A stretch of 64,000 nt of DNA, taken from NCBI GenBank assembly GCA_963752345.1, contig CAVVYA010000002.1, positions 1,159,143 to 1,223,142 of the forward strand, written 5' to 3'. Below, piece after piece: positions 55,735-64,000 of the stretch. Every line of letters starts with the position of its first letter. Position 1 is the stretch's first letter. The notes beneath the pieces were generated by a model. It saw only the letters and a list, made by a program, of their open reading frames with translations, had not been told where the DNA came from and did not search any database. A program made the translations under genes and the position numbers. This stretch comes from CAVVYA01 sp963752345. Lineage in GTDB: Bacteria; Pseudomonadota; Alphaproteobacteria; SMXQ01.

Positions 55735-56001
55735 TTACGCTGGCTTGTCTTCATCTTCCTGTTCGAGCCGATTGAGCAATTCACGAAACGAATCGGGGAC
55801 GGGCTCAATCAGAGTCTCTTCATAGGATTGGCGCAGTGACTGACCCAGCCACGTCAGATACGGCTCCGAGGTCCGCATCCGTTGCTTACCGCTGGGAGCC
55901 TTCTCACTCCCCTCTGGTGGGGGGCCGCCGACCTTTGCCTTCGCCTGGTCAGAACTGACAGACCGAGGGCTGGCGGTTTCCGGTTTCGTTCGGTTGTTCA
56001 T
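55735..56001 (-). CDS. nepR: NepR anti-sigma factor
   Basis: An 88-residue anti-sigma factor that sequesters EcfG until phosphorylated PhyR binds it. The conserved core is LTWLGQSLRQSYEETLIEPV and DSFRELLNRLE in the C-terminal half; the N-terminal half is disordered. It is the first gene of the nepR-ecfG-kinase unit, about 118 bases from an exact EcfG-type promoter, giving the expected autoregulatory loop. Confidence 0.9.
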   Translation of the reverse strand: MNNRTKPETASPRSVSSDQAKAKVGGPPPEGSEKAPSGKQRMRTSEPYLTWLGQSLRQSYEETLIEPVPDSFRELLNRLEQEDEDKPA

Positions 56002-56118
56002 AACGTCGCGATCCTCAGACCCGTTCCCTTCGTGAGGACCCTCGGTATCCTCCAGCATTTTGGCCGCAACCATTGGCACCCGCGCCTCTTCCCCGATATC
56101 CCGCCCAGACATCAGACA

Positions 56119-56143
56119 AACGCGGCTTTCCCGCCTTCGTTCC
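56119..56143 (-). promoter_or_regulatory. EcfG-type promoter of the nepR-ecfG-kinase unit
   Basis: Minus strand: GGAAC (56143-56139), 16 bases, CGTT (56122-56119). Exact consensus, 118 bases before nepR. Confidence 0.75.
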
Positions 56144-56194
56144 CAACCGCATGTACGCGCCGCCGATATACAACTATAGGTAGTGATACCGCGC

Positions 56195-56219
56195 GGAACC
56201 TCACCCGTGATCACACGTT
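56195..56219 (+). promoter_or_regulatory. EcfG-type promoter of phyR
   Basis: GGAAC (56195-56199), 16 bases, CGTT (56216-56219). Exact consensus, 49 bases before the phyR start. Confidence 0.75.
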
Positions 56220-56268
56220 TGCGGTGAAAGGCAAAGCCGGGGCGCTCTGTCTTTCGGAAGGAAATAAA

Positions 56269-57102
56269 ATGGCCGCAAGCCGTCTCGTTCGGGACTATCT
56301 GCCTTTTCTTCGGCGCTACGCCCGCGCCCTGACCGGAAGTCAGGAGGCGGGCGATGCTTATGTGCGCGCCACGCTCGAGACGATTGCCCGGAATGCGGAG
56401 GCATCCCGCGATCGCGGATTTACATCGCGCATCGGCCTCTATCGCCAATTCCATACGGTATGCTCGTCGCTCCGCGCCGGCGACGGCGCGGCGCCGGAGG
56501 AAACCTCGGACTCGCGCCGGGCGGCGCAAGCCCATCTGAGTTCCATCGGGACCGTCGGCCGCCAAGCGTTGCTGCTCACCGCCCTGGAAGGATTTTCCGC
56601 GCAAGACGCCGGCCGTATCCTGGGCAAATCGCCGGACGAGATTTGCGATCTGGTGGACGAGGCGATCAAGGAGGTCGCAGAAGGGCTGAGCACGCGCGTC
56701 CTGGTCATCGAGGATGAGTCGGTCATCGCGCTCGATTTGGCGTCGATCGCCAAGGAACTCGGCCACGTGGTGCTGCCCGTCGCCATTACCCATCAGGAGG
56801 CGTTGGAAATTGCCGAGCGCGAAAAGCCGGGTCTTATTCTCGCCGACATTCAACTATCCGATGGCAGCTCGGGCATCGAGGCGGTACGCGACATCCTCGC
56901 CAGACGCCATATTCCCGTGGTGTTCATCACCGCCTATCCGGAGCGTCTGCTGACCGGCCAACGCCCGGAGCCGACCTTCCTGATCTCGAAACCGTTCCTG
57001 CCGAGCACGGTGAAGGCCATCGTCAGCCAGGCTCTCTTCCTTCATCCGCCGTCATCGGCGCCCTCATCCGACAGCCCGCCGGCACAACGCGCGGCGGGCT
57101 AA
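56269..57102 (+). CDS. phyR: PhyR response regulator (anti-anti-sigma factor)
   Basis: A 277-residue response regulator. Residues 1-135 are a sigma-like domain without DNA-binding role (DYLPFLRRYARALTGSQEAG, LLLTALEGFSAQDAGRILGK). Residues 142-260 are a receiver domain with acidic Glu148 and Asp149 and phospho-acceptor Asp193 in LILADIQLSDGS. GGAAGGAAATAAA lies before the ATG. Phosphorylated PhyR pulls NepR away from EcfG. It is divergent from nepR, the conserved arrangement. Confidence 0.95.
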   Translation: MAASRLVRDYLPFLRRYARALTGSQEAGDAYVRATLETIARNAEASRDRGFTSRIGLYRQFHTVCSSLRAGDGAAPEETSDSRRAAQAHLSSIGTVGRQALLLTALEGFSAQDAGRILGKSPDEICDLVDEAIKEVAEGLSTRVLVIEDESVIALDLASIAKELGHVVLPVAITHQEALEIAEREKPGLILADIQLSDGSSGIEAVRDILARRHIPVVFITAYPERLLTGQRPEPTFLISKPFLPSTVKAIVSQALFLHPPSSAPSSDSPPAQRAAG

Positions 57103-57195
57103 CGACGTTTCTTGGCGGATGAATGCGCTCGCCGAAGGCTGCGCAACTTTTTCGCACCTGATCAGTTTTCACGGACAAAGCGCAAGGAGCGTTCT

Positions 57196-57939
57196 ATGGC
57201 ACACAACAATGGACAGCACGCCGCATCGCCGGCAGGCGGGGACGAGGGCTTGGCCGCGGCGTTGCGTGACTTGAGCGCCCTATGTCATGACAGCGAGGCC
57301 GGCTATCGCAAGGCCGCTGAGGATACCGACAACCAAGACCTGAAATTCGAATTCGAGGAGTTGGCCGAGGGACGGGCCAAAATGGCCGAGGCGCTCGATA
57401 AAACCCTGAAGGAACAGGACATCGAACCAGCGCCGGGCGGCACCTCGATCGGCGCTGCGCACCGGGCGTTTCTCGAACTGCGCTCCAAGCTGCAACGCGG
57501 CAACCCGAAAGCAATCTTCGCGGAGATCGCGCGCGGCGAGGCGACATTCGAGCGAGCGTTCGATGAAGCCCTGAAATTTGAAATGCCGAAAACTCTGCGA
57601 CGCCAGTTGCAGGGGCAACACCGGACGATCCGGCAAGCGCGTGACTATTATACGGCGCTGGCCCGCAGGGCCGGCTCGCTGCGGAGCGGTACAAGGCTCG
57701 CGCCCGTGCGCCAACTCGGCGTCCGTATCTCCCACCGTCCCTTGACGGCGGTCGCCGTGGTCGCCGCTTCGGCTCTGGCGCTGGGCGCGATCGCCCGACT
57801 GACGCACCGCGACGGCCCCTCGCGACTCCTGGATCATCGGCGTATTCGGGACATCGATACCCGCCATCTGCGGGGACTCGAAAAGCGAGCTCGCCGGGGG
57901 CTGGACAAATTCACCAAACGTTTTGGAGGTTATCGATGA
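57196..57939 (+). CDS. Ferritin-like four-helix protein (DUF2383/PA2169 type)
   Basis: A 247-residue protein. Residues 25-155 form a PA2169-like helical bundle (ALRDLSALCHDSEAGYRKAA, DLKFEFEELAEGRAKMAEAL). A C-terminal extension holds one hydrophobic helix (LTAVAVVAASALALGAIA) and a basic tail. AAGGAG precedes the ATG. Its stop overlaps the DUF4142 start (ATGA), so the two are coupled. Both families are stress-associated; metal binding has not been established from the sequence. Confidence 0.8.
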   Translation: MAHNNGQHAASPAGGDEGLAAALRDLSALCHDSEAGYRKAAEDTDNQDLKFEFEELAEGRAKMAEALDKTLKEQDIEPAPGGTSIGAAHRAFLELRSKLQRGNPKAIFAEIARGEATFERAFDEALKFEMPKTLRRQLQGQHRTIRQARDYYTALARRAGSLRSGTRLAPVRQLGVRISHRPLTAVAVVAASALALGAIARLTHRDGPSRLLDHRRIRDIDTRHLRGLEKRARRGLDKFTKRFGGYR

Positions 57940-58547
57940 AACGTATGTCGGCGGTTACGGGCGCGGTCGCCTGCGCCTTGAGCGTTTCCCTGTGGAGCCT
58001 TGCCGCTTCGGCGCAAACGATGAATCCACCGGCGGCCGAGCGCAACGCACCGGCAGCCGCCACCAAGGCGCCTCAGGCCAAGACCAAGGTCTCGAAGGAC
58101 ACAACCAATTATGTCGAAAAGGCCGCCCAAGGCGATCTGTTCGAGATCCACTCCAGCGAATTGGCGCTCAAGCAGGCCGAGAGTTCGGATGTGAAAGCCT
58201 TCGCCCAGCGCATGATCAACGATCACACCGTGTCGAGCCAGGCGCTGAAGGCCGGCATCCAGTCGGCCAACCTCGACGTCACGGTGCCCGACAAGCTGGA
58301 CAAGGCCCACGAAGCGAAGGTGAGCAATCTGCGCAAGGCCAAGGGCAAGGATTTCGACCAGGCCTATATGCGCGAACAACTCTCCGCGCACAAGGAAGCC
58401 CTGCAACTCCATAAGAACTACGCCGCCAACGGTGACAATCCGGTGCTCAAGAACACGGCGGCGAATACCGCCACGGTGGTCGAGCATCACCTCGCCGAAG
58501 CGCAGGAAATCGCCAAGAGTGCGGCGCAGAGTTCCTCGACCCGCTGA
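57936..58547 (+). CDS. DUF4142 exported protein
   Basis: A 203-residue periplasmic helical protein. Signal peptide to ASAQTMN (about residue 26), a Pro/Ala linker, then a DUF4142 ferritin-like bundle (YVEKAAQGDLFEIHSSELAL, AFAQRMINDHTVSSQALKAG, FDQAYMREQLSAHKEALQL). Translation is coupled to the preceding bundle protein by a four-base overlap. A strong terminator follows at 58568. Role probably in envelope stress. Confidence 0.88.
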   Translation: MKRMSAVTGAVACALSVSLWSLAASAQTMNPPAAERNAPAAATKAPQAKTKVSKDTTNYVEKAAQGDLFEIHSSELALKQAESSDVKAFAQRMINDHTVSSQALKAGIQSANLDVTVPDKLDKAHEAKVSNLRKAKGKDFDQAYMREQLSAHKEALQLHKNYAANGDNPVLKNTAANTATVVEHHLAEAQEIAKSAAQSSSTR

Positions 58548-58567
58548 GACCTGGTTAAGCCTTCGAC

Positions 58568-58599
58568 AGCCGGTGCGCATCTCGCACCGGCTTTCTTTT
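58568..58599 (+). terminator. Rho-independent terminator after the DUF4142 gene
   Basis: Perfect 10-bp stem (AGCCGGTGCG with CGCACCGGCT), loop CATCT, then TTTCTTTT. Confidence 0.88.
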
Positions 58600-58643
58600 G
58601 GCCTTGCGGCGGGCGCTTTTCTCGCCGGGTGTGCGCGTGGTCC

Positions 58644-58668
58644 GGAACCGGGTTCCCGACGCGCGGTT
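58644..58668 (+). promoter_or_regulatory. EcfG-type promoter of the hydrophilic protein gene
   Basis: GGAAC (58644-58648), 16 bases, GGTT (58665-58668), 30 bases before the ATG at 58699. Confidence 0.65.
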
Positions 58669-58698
58669 GTATCATCAGGAAATTTCAAGGAGAGAGCG

Positions 58699-59241
58699 AT
58701 GGCCCAGCGCGATGGAAGCACCGATCAGCGGGCAAAAGCCCCCGACAAGCAGCACGGCCAAGCTGCCCGCACGGAGCGCGGCAGCGGCGGTCAGGGTCGT
58801 GACGGGACTCAGTATCGGCAGGACGATATGGGCGCTCACCCCGCCTATGGCAATCAGCCCGCGGACAAACCACCTGTGCCGCGCAAGGCCCAGGACGAGG
58901 ATTACGGCAGCCGCGGCTTGCATCGCCAGGCGGGCACCACCAAGCGCGAAGGATACGAGGCGCGCGGCATCGGCCACGCCGAGGATTACGATGCGCGCTA
59001 CGACGCGGAATCCTCAAAACCGCGCGACGAGGCGCGCGATGGCCGACCTGTGGTGAACGGGCAAAACCCAAAGGAACGCGAGGAGGCGGGCCGGCGCCGC
59101 TCAGCAGAGGGCGCGAAAGAGCCGTCTCAAGGCTACAGCGAGGTCGCGGACGGAGCACAGAGCAACGACGGCGATCTCGACATTTCGCCCGGCGCGGCCG
59201 GCGGCGGCAGGCACAGCAAACGAGACCCGGCATCGCGATAG
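58699..59241 (+). CDS. Hydrophilic low-complexity stress protein
   Basis: A 180-residue protein with no hydrophobic core or signal peptide and an excess of Gly, Arg, Asp, Glu, Gln and Ala (DGSTDQRAKAPDKQHG, ARDGRPVVNGQNPKERE). A strong ribosome site (AAGGAGAGAG) precedes the start. The composition and the upstream EcfG-type promoter suggest a hydrophilin-like, desiccation- or osmo-protective protein. I do not recognise a family. Confidence 0.7.
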   Translation: MAQRDGSTDQRAKAPDKQHGQAARTERGSGGQGRDGTQYRQDDMGAHPAYGNQPADKPPVPRKAQDEDYGSRGLHRQAGTTKREGYEARGIGHAEDYDARYDAESSKPRDEARDGRPVVNGQNPKEREEAGRRRSAEGAKEPSQGYSEVADGAQSNDGDLDISPGAAGGGRHSKRDPASR

Positions 59242-59308
59242 CCGGTGGAACATACTTGGCCAACCGCCATACGGAGGTGACACGCCGGCAACAGATAGGG
59301 AGTTGACG

Positions 59309-59790
59309 ATGCCAGCAACGGACTCGAGGTTTTCGACAAGACCGTTCAGACCACGAATATCTGGCTGGACGAAATCATGGATGAGATCGGCCCGGACCGT
59401 CATGTCGCGTGGCATGTGCTGGGCGCCGTGCTGCGTACCTTGCGCGACCGCCTCACCATCGAAGAGTCGGCGCACCTGAGCGCCCAGCTTCCGCTTCTCG
59501 TGCGTGGCCTTTATTACGATCAATGGCAGCCGAGTGCATGTGCCGGCGAAGTGGCGAACGCAGGAAGAGTTCATGAAGCATGTCGCCGCCGGCTTGCGGG
59601 ATATCCGGCCGGTCAACCAGCAGGCCGCGGTACAGGCGGTCTGCACGACGTGCTCGCTCACCACATCAGCAAAGGCGAGTTCGACGAGGTGGCGAAAGCC
59701 CTGCCGGAAAAGATTTGGGTGTTCTTCGAACAGGCCGCGGCGACACCGGCGACAGTTCGCGGCGCGGAAGGGTCCGAGCAGCGGCACTAA
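59309..59790 (+). pseudogene. DUF2267 family protein, frameshifted
   Basis: About 160 codons in three frames. After the ATG at 59309 (TAGGGAG upstream) the frame slips near 59322 to LEVFDKTVQTTNIWLDEIMD, with HVAWHVLGAVLRTLRDRLTI and LSAQLPLLVRGLYYDQWQPS. It slips near 59535 to HVPAKWRTQEEFMKHVAAGL and near 59645 to HDVLAHHISKGEFDEVAKAL, ending with the family's PEKIWVFFEQ. This is the DUF2267 helical fold, often stress-induced in bacteria. No EcfG-type site is found in front of it. Confidence 0.7.
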
Positions 59791-59836
59791 GCGGACGCCA
59801 TCTGGAACCGGGACGCGAGCGCGCCGTTGCTTGGGC

Positions 59837-60559
59837 ATGCCTCGTCGTCCGATATCGTCCGCGAAACCGGCCGCGGCGGTGAAAGCGAGAGCGACGGTGG
59901 GCCGGTCGCGGGCTTCCGCCACTGCGGGCGAGGCGCCCGACACCGCCGCCGCGCTGATTCCCCCGCGCGCCACGCTGGCGCAGTTGCGGCGCATCGCCGC
60001 CGGCTGCACCGCCTGCCCGCTTTACGCCAACGCGACCCAGACGGTGTTCGGCGAGGGGCCGGAGGACGCCAAGCTGATGCTGGTCGGCGAAACGCCGGGC
60101 GACCAGGAGGATCTCGCCGGACGGCCGTTCGTCGGCCCCGCCGGCAGGCTGCTCGACCGCTGCCTCGCGGAAGCCGGCATCGACCGCACCGAAACCTACG
60201 TCACCAATGTGGTGAAGCACTTCAAATGGGAGCCGCGCGGCAAGCGGCGCATTCACAAGAAGCCGAATACTTTGGAGATACGGGCCTGCAAACCCTGGCT
60301 CGAGGCCGAGATCGACCAGGTGCAGCCCCGGGTGCTGGTCTGTCTCGGGGCGACCGCAGCGCAGGCCCTGCTCGGCGCGCAATTCCGCGTCAGCCAGTCG
60401 CGCGGCCAGATCATTGCCTCGAACCGGCTGCCGCGCATCCTGGCGACGCACCATCCCTCCGCTCTCCTGCGCAGCCAGGACGCCGATCGCGAGGCGAAAA
60501 TCGCCGAGCTTATCAAAGACTTGAAGAAAGCCGCCGCGGCCCTGAAAGCGGCCGCTTGA
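59837..60559 (+). CDS. UdgX-type uracil-DNA glycosylase (family 4-like, iron-sulfur)
   Basis: DNA repair protein of 240 residues. It has the family 4 motif A GETPGDQED (residues 85-92), the FeS ligands Cys57, Cys60, Cys151 and Cys169, and motif B HHPSALLR. The insert KRRIHKKPN (Lys136 to Asn144) contains the His140 that in UdgX forms a covalent link with DNA after uracil removal. The first 40 residues are a basic Ala-rich tail, so the ATG at 59837 may not be the only start. It lies directly before dnaE2, with 61 bases between, suggesting linked DNA-damage function. Confidence 0.85.
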   Translation: MPRRPISSAKPAAAVKARATVGRSRASATAGEAPDTAAALIPPRATLAQLRRIAAGCTACPLYANATQTVFGEGPEDAKLMLVGETPGDQEDLAGRPFVGPAGRLLDRCLAEAGIDRTETYVTNVVKHFKWEPRGKRRIHKKPNTLEIRACKPWLEAEIDQVQPRVLVCLGATAAQALLGAQFRVSQSRGQIIASNRLPRILATHHPSALLRSQDADREAKIAELIKDLKKAAAALKAAA

Positions 60560-60586
60560 CGAGCCGCCCGTTCCCGGGAATTATGA

Positions 60587-60601
60587 GAACAAATCAGGAA
60601 C
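60587..60601 (+). promoter_or_regulatory. Alphaproteobacterial LexA (SOS) box of dnaE2
   Basis: GAAC (60587-60590), 7 bases, GAAC (60598-60601). This is the reverse form of the direct repeat GTTC-N7-GTTC bound by alphaproteobacterial LexA. It ends 19 bases before the dnaE2 ATG at 60621. Confidence 0.7.
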
Positions 60602-60620
60602 ATCTTTCAGGCGGCCTTCC

Positions 60621-63600
60621 ATGGCTGAACCTCGCTATGCCGAGCTTCAGGTCACCAGCAATTTCAGCTTTCTGCGCGGGGCTTCCCACCCGGATGAATT
60701 GGTCCTGCGCGCCCATGAGCTCGGCCTGTCGGCCATCGCCGTCACCGACCGCAACACGCTCGCCGGCGTGGTGCGCGCCCATGCCGCGGCCAAGGAAGCC
60801 GGCCTGCGCTTCGTGGTCGGCGCGCGGCTCGATTTCACCGATGGGCCGAGCCTGCTCGCCTTTCCGACGGATCGCGCAGCCTACGGCCAGCTCACCCAGC
60901 TGCTGACCGATGGCAAGCGGCGCGCCAAGAAAGGCGAATGCCTGCTGACCCTCGAGGATCTTCTGGTCTCTGGCGACGGTCTGCGGATCGTTGCCCTGCC
61001 GCCGGAGCAGCCCGATCGCTTTTACGCCGATCATCTCCACGCCCTCGCCCGGCATTTTCCCGGCGCGGTGTCGCTGGCCGCGCATCACCTCTGCCGTGGT
61101 GATGACGAACGGCGCATCGCGCGGCTCGGCGAATTGGCGGACTGGGCGAAGACACCGTTGGTCGCCACCAACGATGTGCATTACCACCTGCCCGAACGCC
61201 GTCCGCTGCAGGATGTGCTGACCTGCGTGCGCGAGGGCTGCGCCATCGACCGGGCCGGCTTCCGGCTCGATGCCAATGCGGAACGTCATGTGAAATCACC
61301 CGCTGAGATGGCGCGGCTGTTCCGCGCGCGGCCCGATGCCATCGCACGCACGCTGGAGATCGCCGAGGCCTGCAGCTTCTCGCTCGACGATCTGAAATAC
61401 GAATACCCGGCAGAAGCCCTGCCGGACGATTGCACGCCCCAGCAGATGCTGGAGCGGCTGGTGTGGCGTCATGCGGAAGAACGCTATGCGGCGGGCGTGC
61501 CGGCCAAGACCAAGGCCTTGCTGGAAAAAGAGCTCGATCTGATCGGCCGGCGCGATTACGCGCGCTACTTCCTCACCATCTACGACATCGTGAAATTTGC
61601 GAAGGACGAGAATATCCTCTGCCAGGGGCGCGGCTCGGCGGCGAATTCGGCGGTGTGCTTCGTGCTCGGCATCACCGCGGTCGATCCGGAGCGGATCGAC
61701 GTCCTGTTCGAGCGTTTCATCTCCGTCGAGCGCCAGGAACCGCCGGATATCGACGTGGATTTCGAGCATGAGCGGCGCGAGGAGGTCATCCAGCATATCT
61801 ACGAGAAATACGGCCGCGACCGCGCCGGCATCGTCGCATCGGTGATCAGCTATCGTTCGAAGAGCGCGCTGCGCGACATCGGTAAAGCACTCGGCCTGTC
61901 CGAAGACGTGATCGGCGCGCTCGCCGGCGCGCTGTGGCGGCGCGATATCAACGGCAAGCTTCCGGGCCGTTACATCCGCGAGGTCGGATTGGATCCGGCT
62001 GATCCGACGATCCAGCTCACCCTCGACCTCACCAAGCAGCTCCATGGCTTTCCCCGCCATCTGTCGCAGCATCCCGGCGGATTCGTGCTGACCGGCAGTC
62101 CGCTGTCCCATGTGGTGCCGATCGAGAACGCGGCCATGGCGGACCGCACCTTCATCGAATGGGACAAGGACGATCTCGACAAGCTCGGCATCCTCAAGAT
62201 CGACGTGCTGGCGCTCGGCATGCTGACCTGCCTGCGCAAGGGGCTCGCTCTGCTGGCCAAGCACCATGACGTGCGGCAGGAATTGCACACCATCCCGCAG
62301 GAAGATCCCGCCGTCTACGACATGATCTGCGAGGCCGACACGGTGGGCGTGTTCCAGATCGAAAGCCGGGCGCAGATGACCATGCTGCCACGGCTGAGGC
62401 CGCGAACATTCTACGATCTGGTCGTCGAAGTGGCGATCGTGCGCCCCGGCCCGATCCAGGGCGACATGGTGCATCCCTATCTGCGCCGGCGGGCGGGCAA
62501 GGAAGAGGTCGATTTTCCCAGCGACGCGTTGAAAGAAGTCCTGGGCAAAACTCTCGGCGTGCCCCTATTCCAGGAGCAGGCCATGCGCATCGCCATGGTC
62601 GGCGCCGGCTTCACGTCCGAGGAAGCCAATCAGCTGCGCGCGCGCCATGGCCACCTTCCGCAACAAGGGCACCATCGCCAGGCTGGAAAGCCGCTTCATC
62701 GAAGGCATGCGCAGGAATGGCTACACGGACGATTTCGCCGAGCGCTGCTTCAACCAGATCAAGGGCTTCGGCGAATACGGCTTTCCCGAAAGCCATGCCG
62801 CGAGTTTCGCCAATCTGGTCTACGCCTCGGCCTGGCTGAAACACTATTATCCCGCGATCTTCGCCTGCGCGATTCTCAATAGCCAGCCCATGGGCTTTTA
62901 CGCGCCGGCGCAGCTGGTGCGCGATGCGCGCGAGCATGGCGTCGCGGTTCTGCCCATCGACGTCAATCACAGCATCTGGGATTGCACGCTGAAGCCGGGC
63001 GACAACGGCCGCCATGCGCTGCGCCTGGGATTTCGCCAAGCCAAGGGATTCCGCGAGGCCGATGCGATTGCGCTGCTCAAGACCCGTGGCGAAGGTTACG
63101 AGACGGTTCAGGATGTCTGGCGGCGCAGCGGCCTGACCGTGCGCGCGCTCGAGGTTCTGGCCAATGCCGATGCCTGGGATTCCCTGCATCTCAGCCGGCG
63201 CGATGCCCTGTGGCAGATCAAGCGCCTTGCCGGCGCGCCCCTGCCGCTGTTCGAGCAGGCCGATGCCGCCGCCGGCCAATTCCACAACGCAGGGCCCGTG
63301 GAAACCGCCTTCGAACCGACGGTGTTGTTGCCCGCCATGACCGCCGGCGAACAGGTGATCGAGGATTACCGGCACCTCATGCTGTCGCTCAAGCATCATC
63401 CGGTGGCTTTCCTGCGCAGCCGTTTCGCGGCCGACGGCATCATCGTCAACAGGCAACTCAAGGACATCAAGGATAAGACCCGGGTCGGCGTCTGCGGCCT
63501 GGTGCTGATCCGCCAGCAGCCCGGCACGGCGAGCGGCGTCATCTTCATGACCATCGAGGACGAAACCGGCGTCGCCAATATCGTGGTCTGGCCGAGCGTG

Positions 63601-63834
63601 TTCGACCGCTATCGCCCGATCGTGCTCGGCAGCCGGCTTGTGGGTATCCATGGCCGGGTGCAGCGCGACGACAGTGGCAAGGTCATCCATGTGGTCGCCG
63701 AGCGCCTGGTCGACCTGTCGCACCATCTCGACACATTGGCGATGCCGCTCGGCCTCGACAACCCCGCGATTCCCGAGGCGCGCAAATCACGCTGGGACCA
63801 CGGCATCGGCAGCCACTCGCGGGATTTCCACTGA
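60621..63834 (+). CDS. dnaE2: Error-prone DNA polymerase III alpha subunit DnaE2 (one frameshift)
   Basis: Translesion C-family polymerase of about 1,070 residues. The N-terminal PHP domain (ELQVTSNFSFLRGASHPDEL) is followed by the polymerase core with catalytic acidic residues in PPDIDVDFEHERREE and in LKIDVLALGM. LSQHPGGFVL and SRAQMTMLPRLRPRTFYDL are further landmarks, and the C-terminal OB-fold ends KSRWDHGIGSHSRDFH. One base slips near 62640 within an alternating GC run (CTGCGCGCGCGCCATGG), then MATFRNKGTIARLESRFIEG continues. The site type suggests a read error. A LexA box sits before the start. imuA and imuB, usually found upstream, are absent. Confidence 0.92.
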
Positions 63835-63929
63835 TGTAGCACTCGCTCCATGCAGAACGCGCGCTCTGCCGTCTTTAAGCCGTCATGGCTCGGCTCGACC
63901 GGGCATCTCGCCACAGAAGAGATCGTCAT

Positions 63930-63946
63930 CCCGGACTTGATCCGGG
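63930..63946. repeat. Short dispersed palindrome at the right edge
   Basis: CCCGGA-CTTGA-TCCGGG, preceded by CGTCAT and followed by ATCCATTGAACAT, resembles a widespread rhizobial intergenic repeat. The region after the dnaE2 stop (63835-64000) has no gene. Confidence 0.5.
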
Positions 63947-64000
63947 ATCCATTGAACATCGCATGCGCTCGAGCGCCGGCCATCGACCAATGGCCCCGGA

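Noticed and set aside
59247..59271. GGAAC before the DUF2267 gene as an EcfG promoter
   Set aside because: No GTT occurs at 16-18 bases spacing.
1..64000. CRISPR array, prophage, IS element or tRNA genes
   Set aside because: No regularly spaced direct repeats, transposase or integrase sequence, or cloverleaf-like sequence was noticed on either strand.

Overview
This 64 kb window is high-GC DNA from an alphaproteobacterium, most likely Hyphomicrobiales (Bradyrhizobium/Xanthobacteraceae-like). The evidence is a PhyR-NepR-EcfG general stress response locus, many orphan TctC/Bug-type periplasmic receptors, UbiD-family decarboxylases, and a GAAC-N7-GAAC SOS box in front of dnaE2. No rRNA, tRNA, CRISPR array, transposase or phage gene was seen. 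All assignments come from reading the sequence and from family knowledge; no database search was run.

Layout. 0-9.3 kb: a partial Gfo/Idh/MocA oxidoreductase and a xanthine-dehydrogenase-type molybdenum subunit (minus), a glycine-zipper lipoprotein, a broken TctC receptor, a badly frameshifted ThDP enzyme, a gentisate-dioxygenase-like cupin and an intact TctC receptor. 9.3-18.3 kb: an Old Yellow Enzyme, then a probable operon of a MacB/LolCE-like ABC permease, its ATPase and two tandem exported paralogues that look like the M29 aminopeptidase/NicX superfamily. 18.3-24.4 kb: minus-strand operon of an Fe3+/polyamine-type ABC ATPase, a double-domain permease and E1 alpha/beta subunits of a 2-oxoacid or acetoin dehydrogenase; divergent D-2-hydroxyacid dehydrogenase. 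24.4-26.8 kb: small envelope and stress proteins (SemiSWEET, a 24-residue membrane miniprotein, DUF3185, BON, PRC-barrel). 27.3-35 kb: a type I secretion ATPase and HlyD adaptor, a Sel1 protein and a GH16 glycanase with RTX-like repeats. 35-50.9 kb: aromatic-acid catabolism with two parallel UbiD-TctC-UbiD-TctC modules, plus amidohydrolase, Rieske ferredoxin, IclR regulator, gentisate-type dioxygenase, a GAF histidine kinase and a 4,5-dihydroxyphthalate-decarboxylase-like gene. 51-59.8 kb: general stress response genes (CBS protein, SDR, KGG protein, HisKA_2 kinase, EcfG, NepR, PhyR, ferritin-like and DUF4142 proteins, hydrophilic protein, DUF2267). 59.8-63.9 kb: UdgX-type uracil-DNA glycosylase and DnaE2.

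How genes work together. Nine sites matching the EcfG promoter pattern (GGAAC, 16-17 bp, NGTT) lie in front of the stress and envelope genes, including divergent sites for nepR-ecfG-kinase and phyR. The window therefore holds both the regulator and several predicted targets. The catabolic region pairs periplasmic capture proteins with decarboxylases; an IclR regulator is divergent from one module.

Sequence quality. About fifteen genes carry single-base frameshifts while the protein continues in another frame. They are densest in the ThDP gene (4.9-6.7 kb), the E1 genes (18.3-20.3 kb), the GH16 gene (31.8-35 kb) and one ubiD (46.5-48 kb). Coding signal persists across the breaks, so many may be assembly or read errors. 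Exceptions that look like real decay are the ubiD remnant at 49475-49693 and possibly the ThDP gene.
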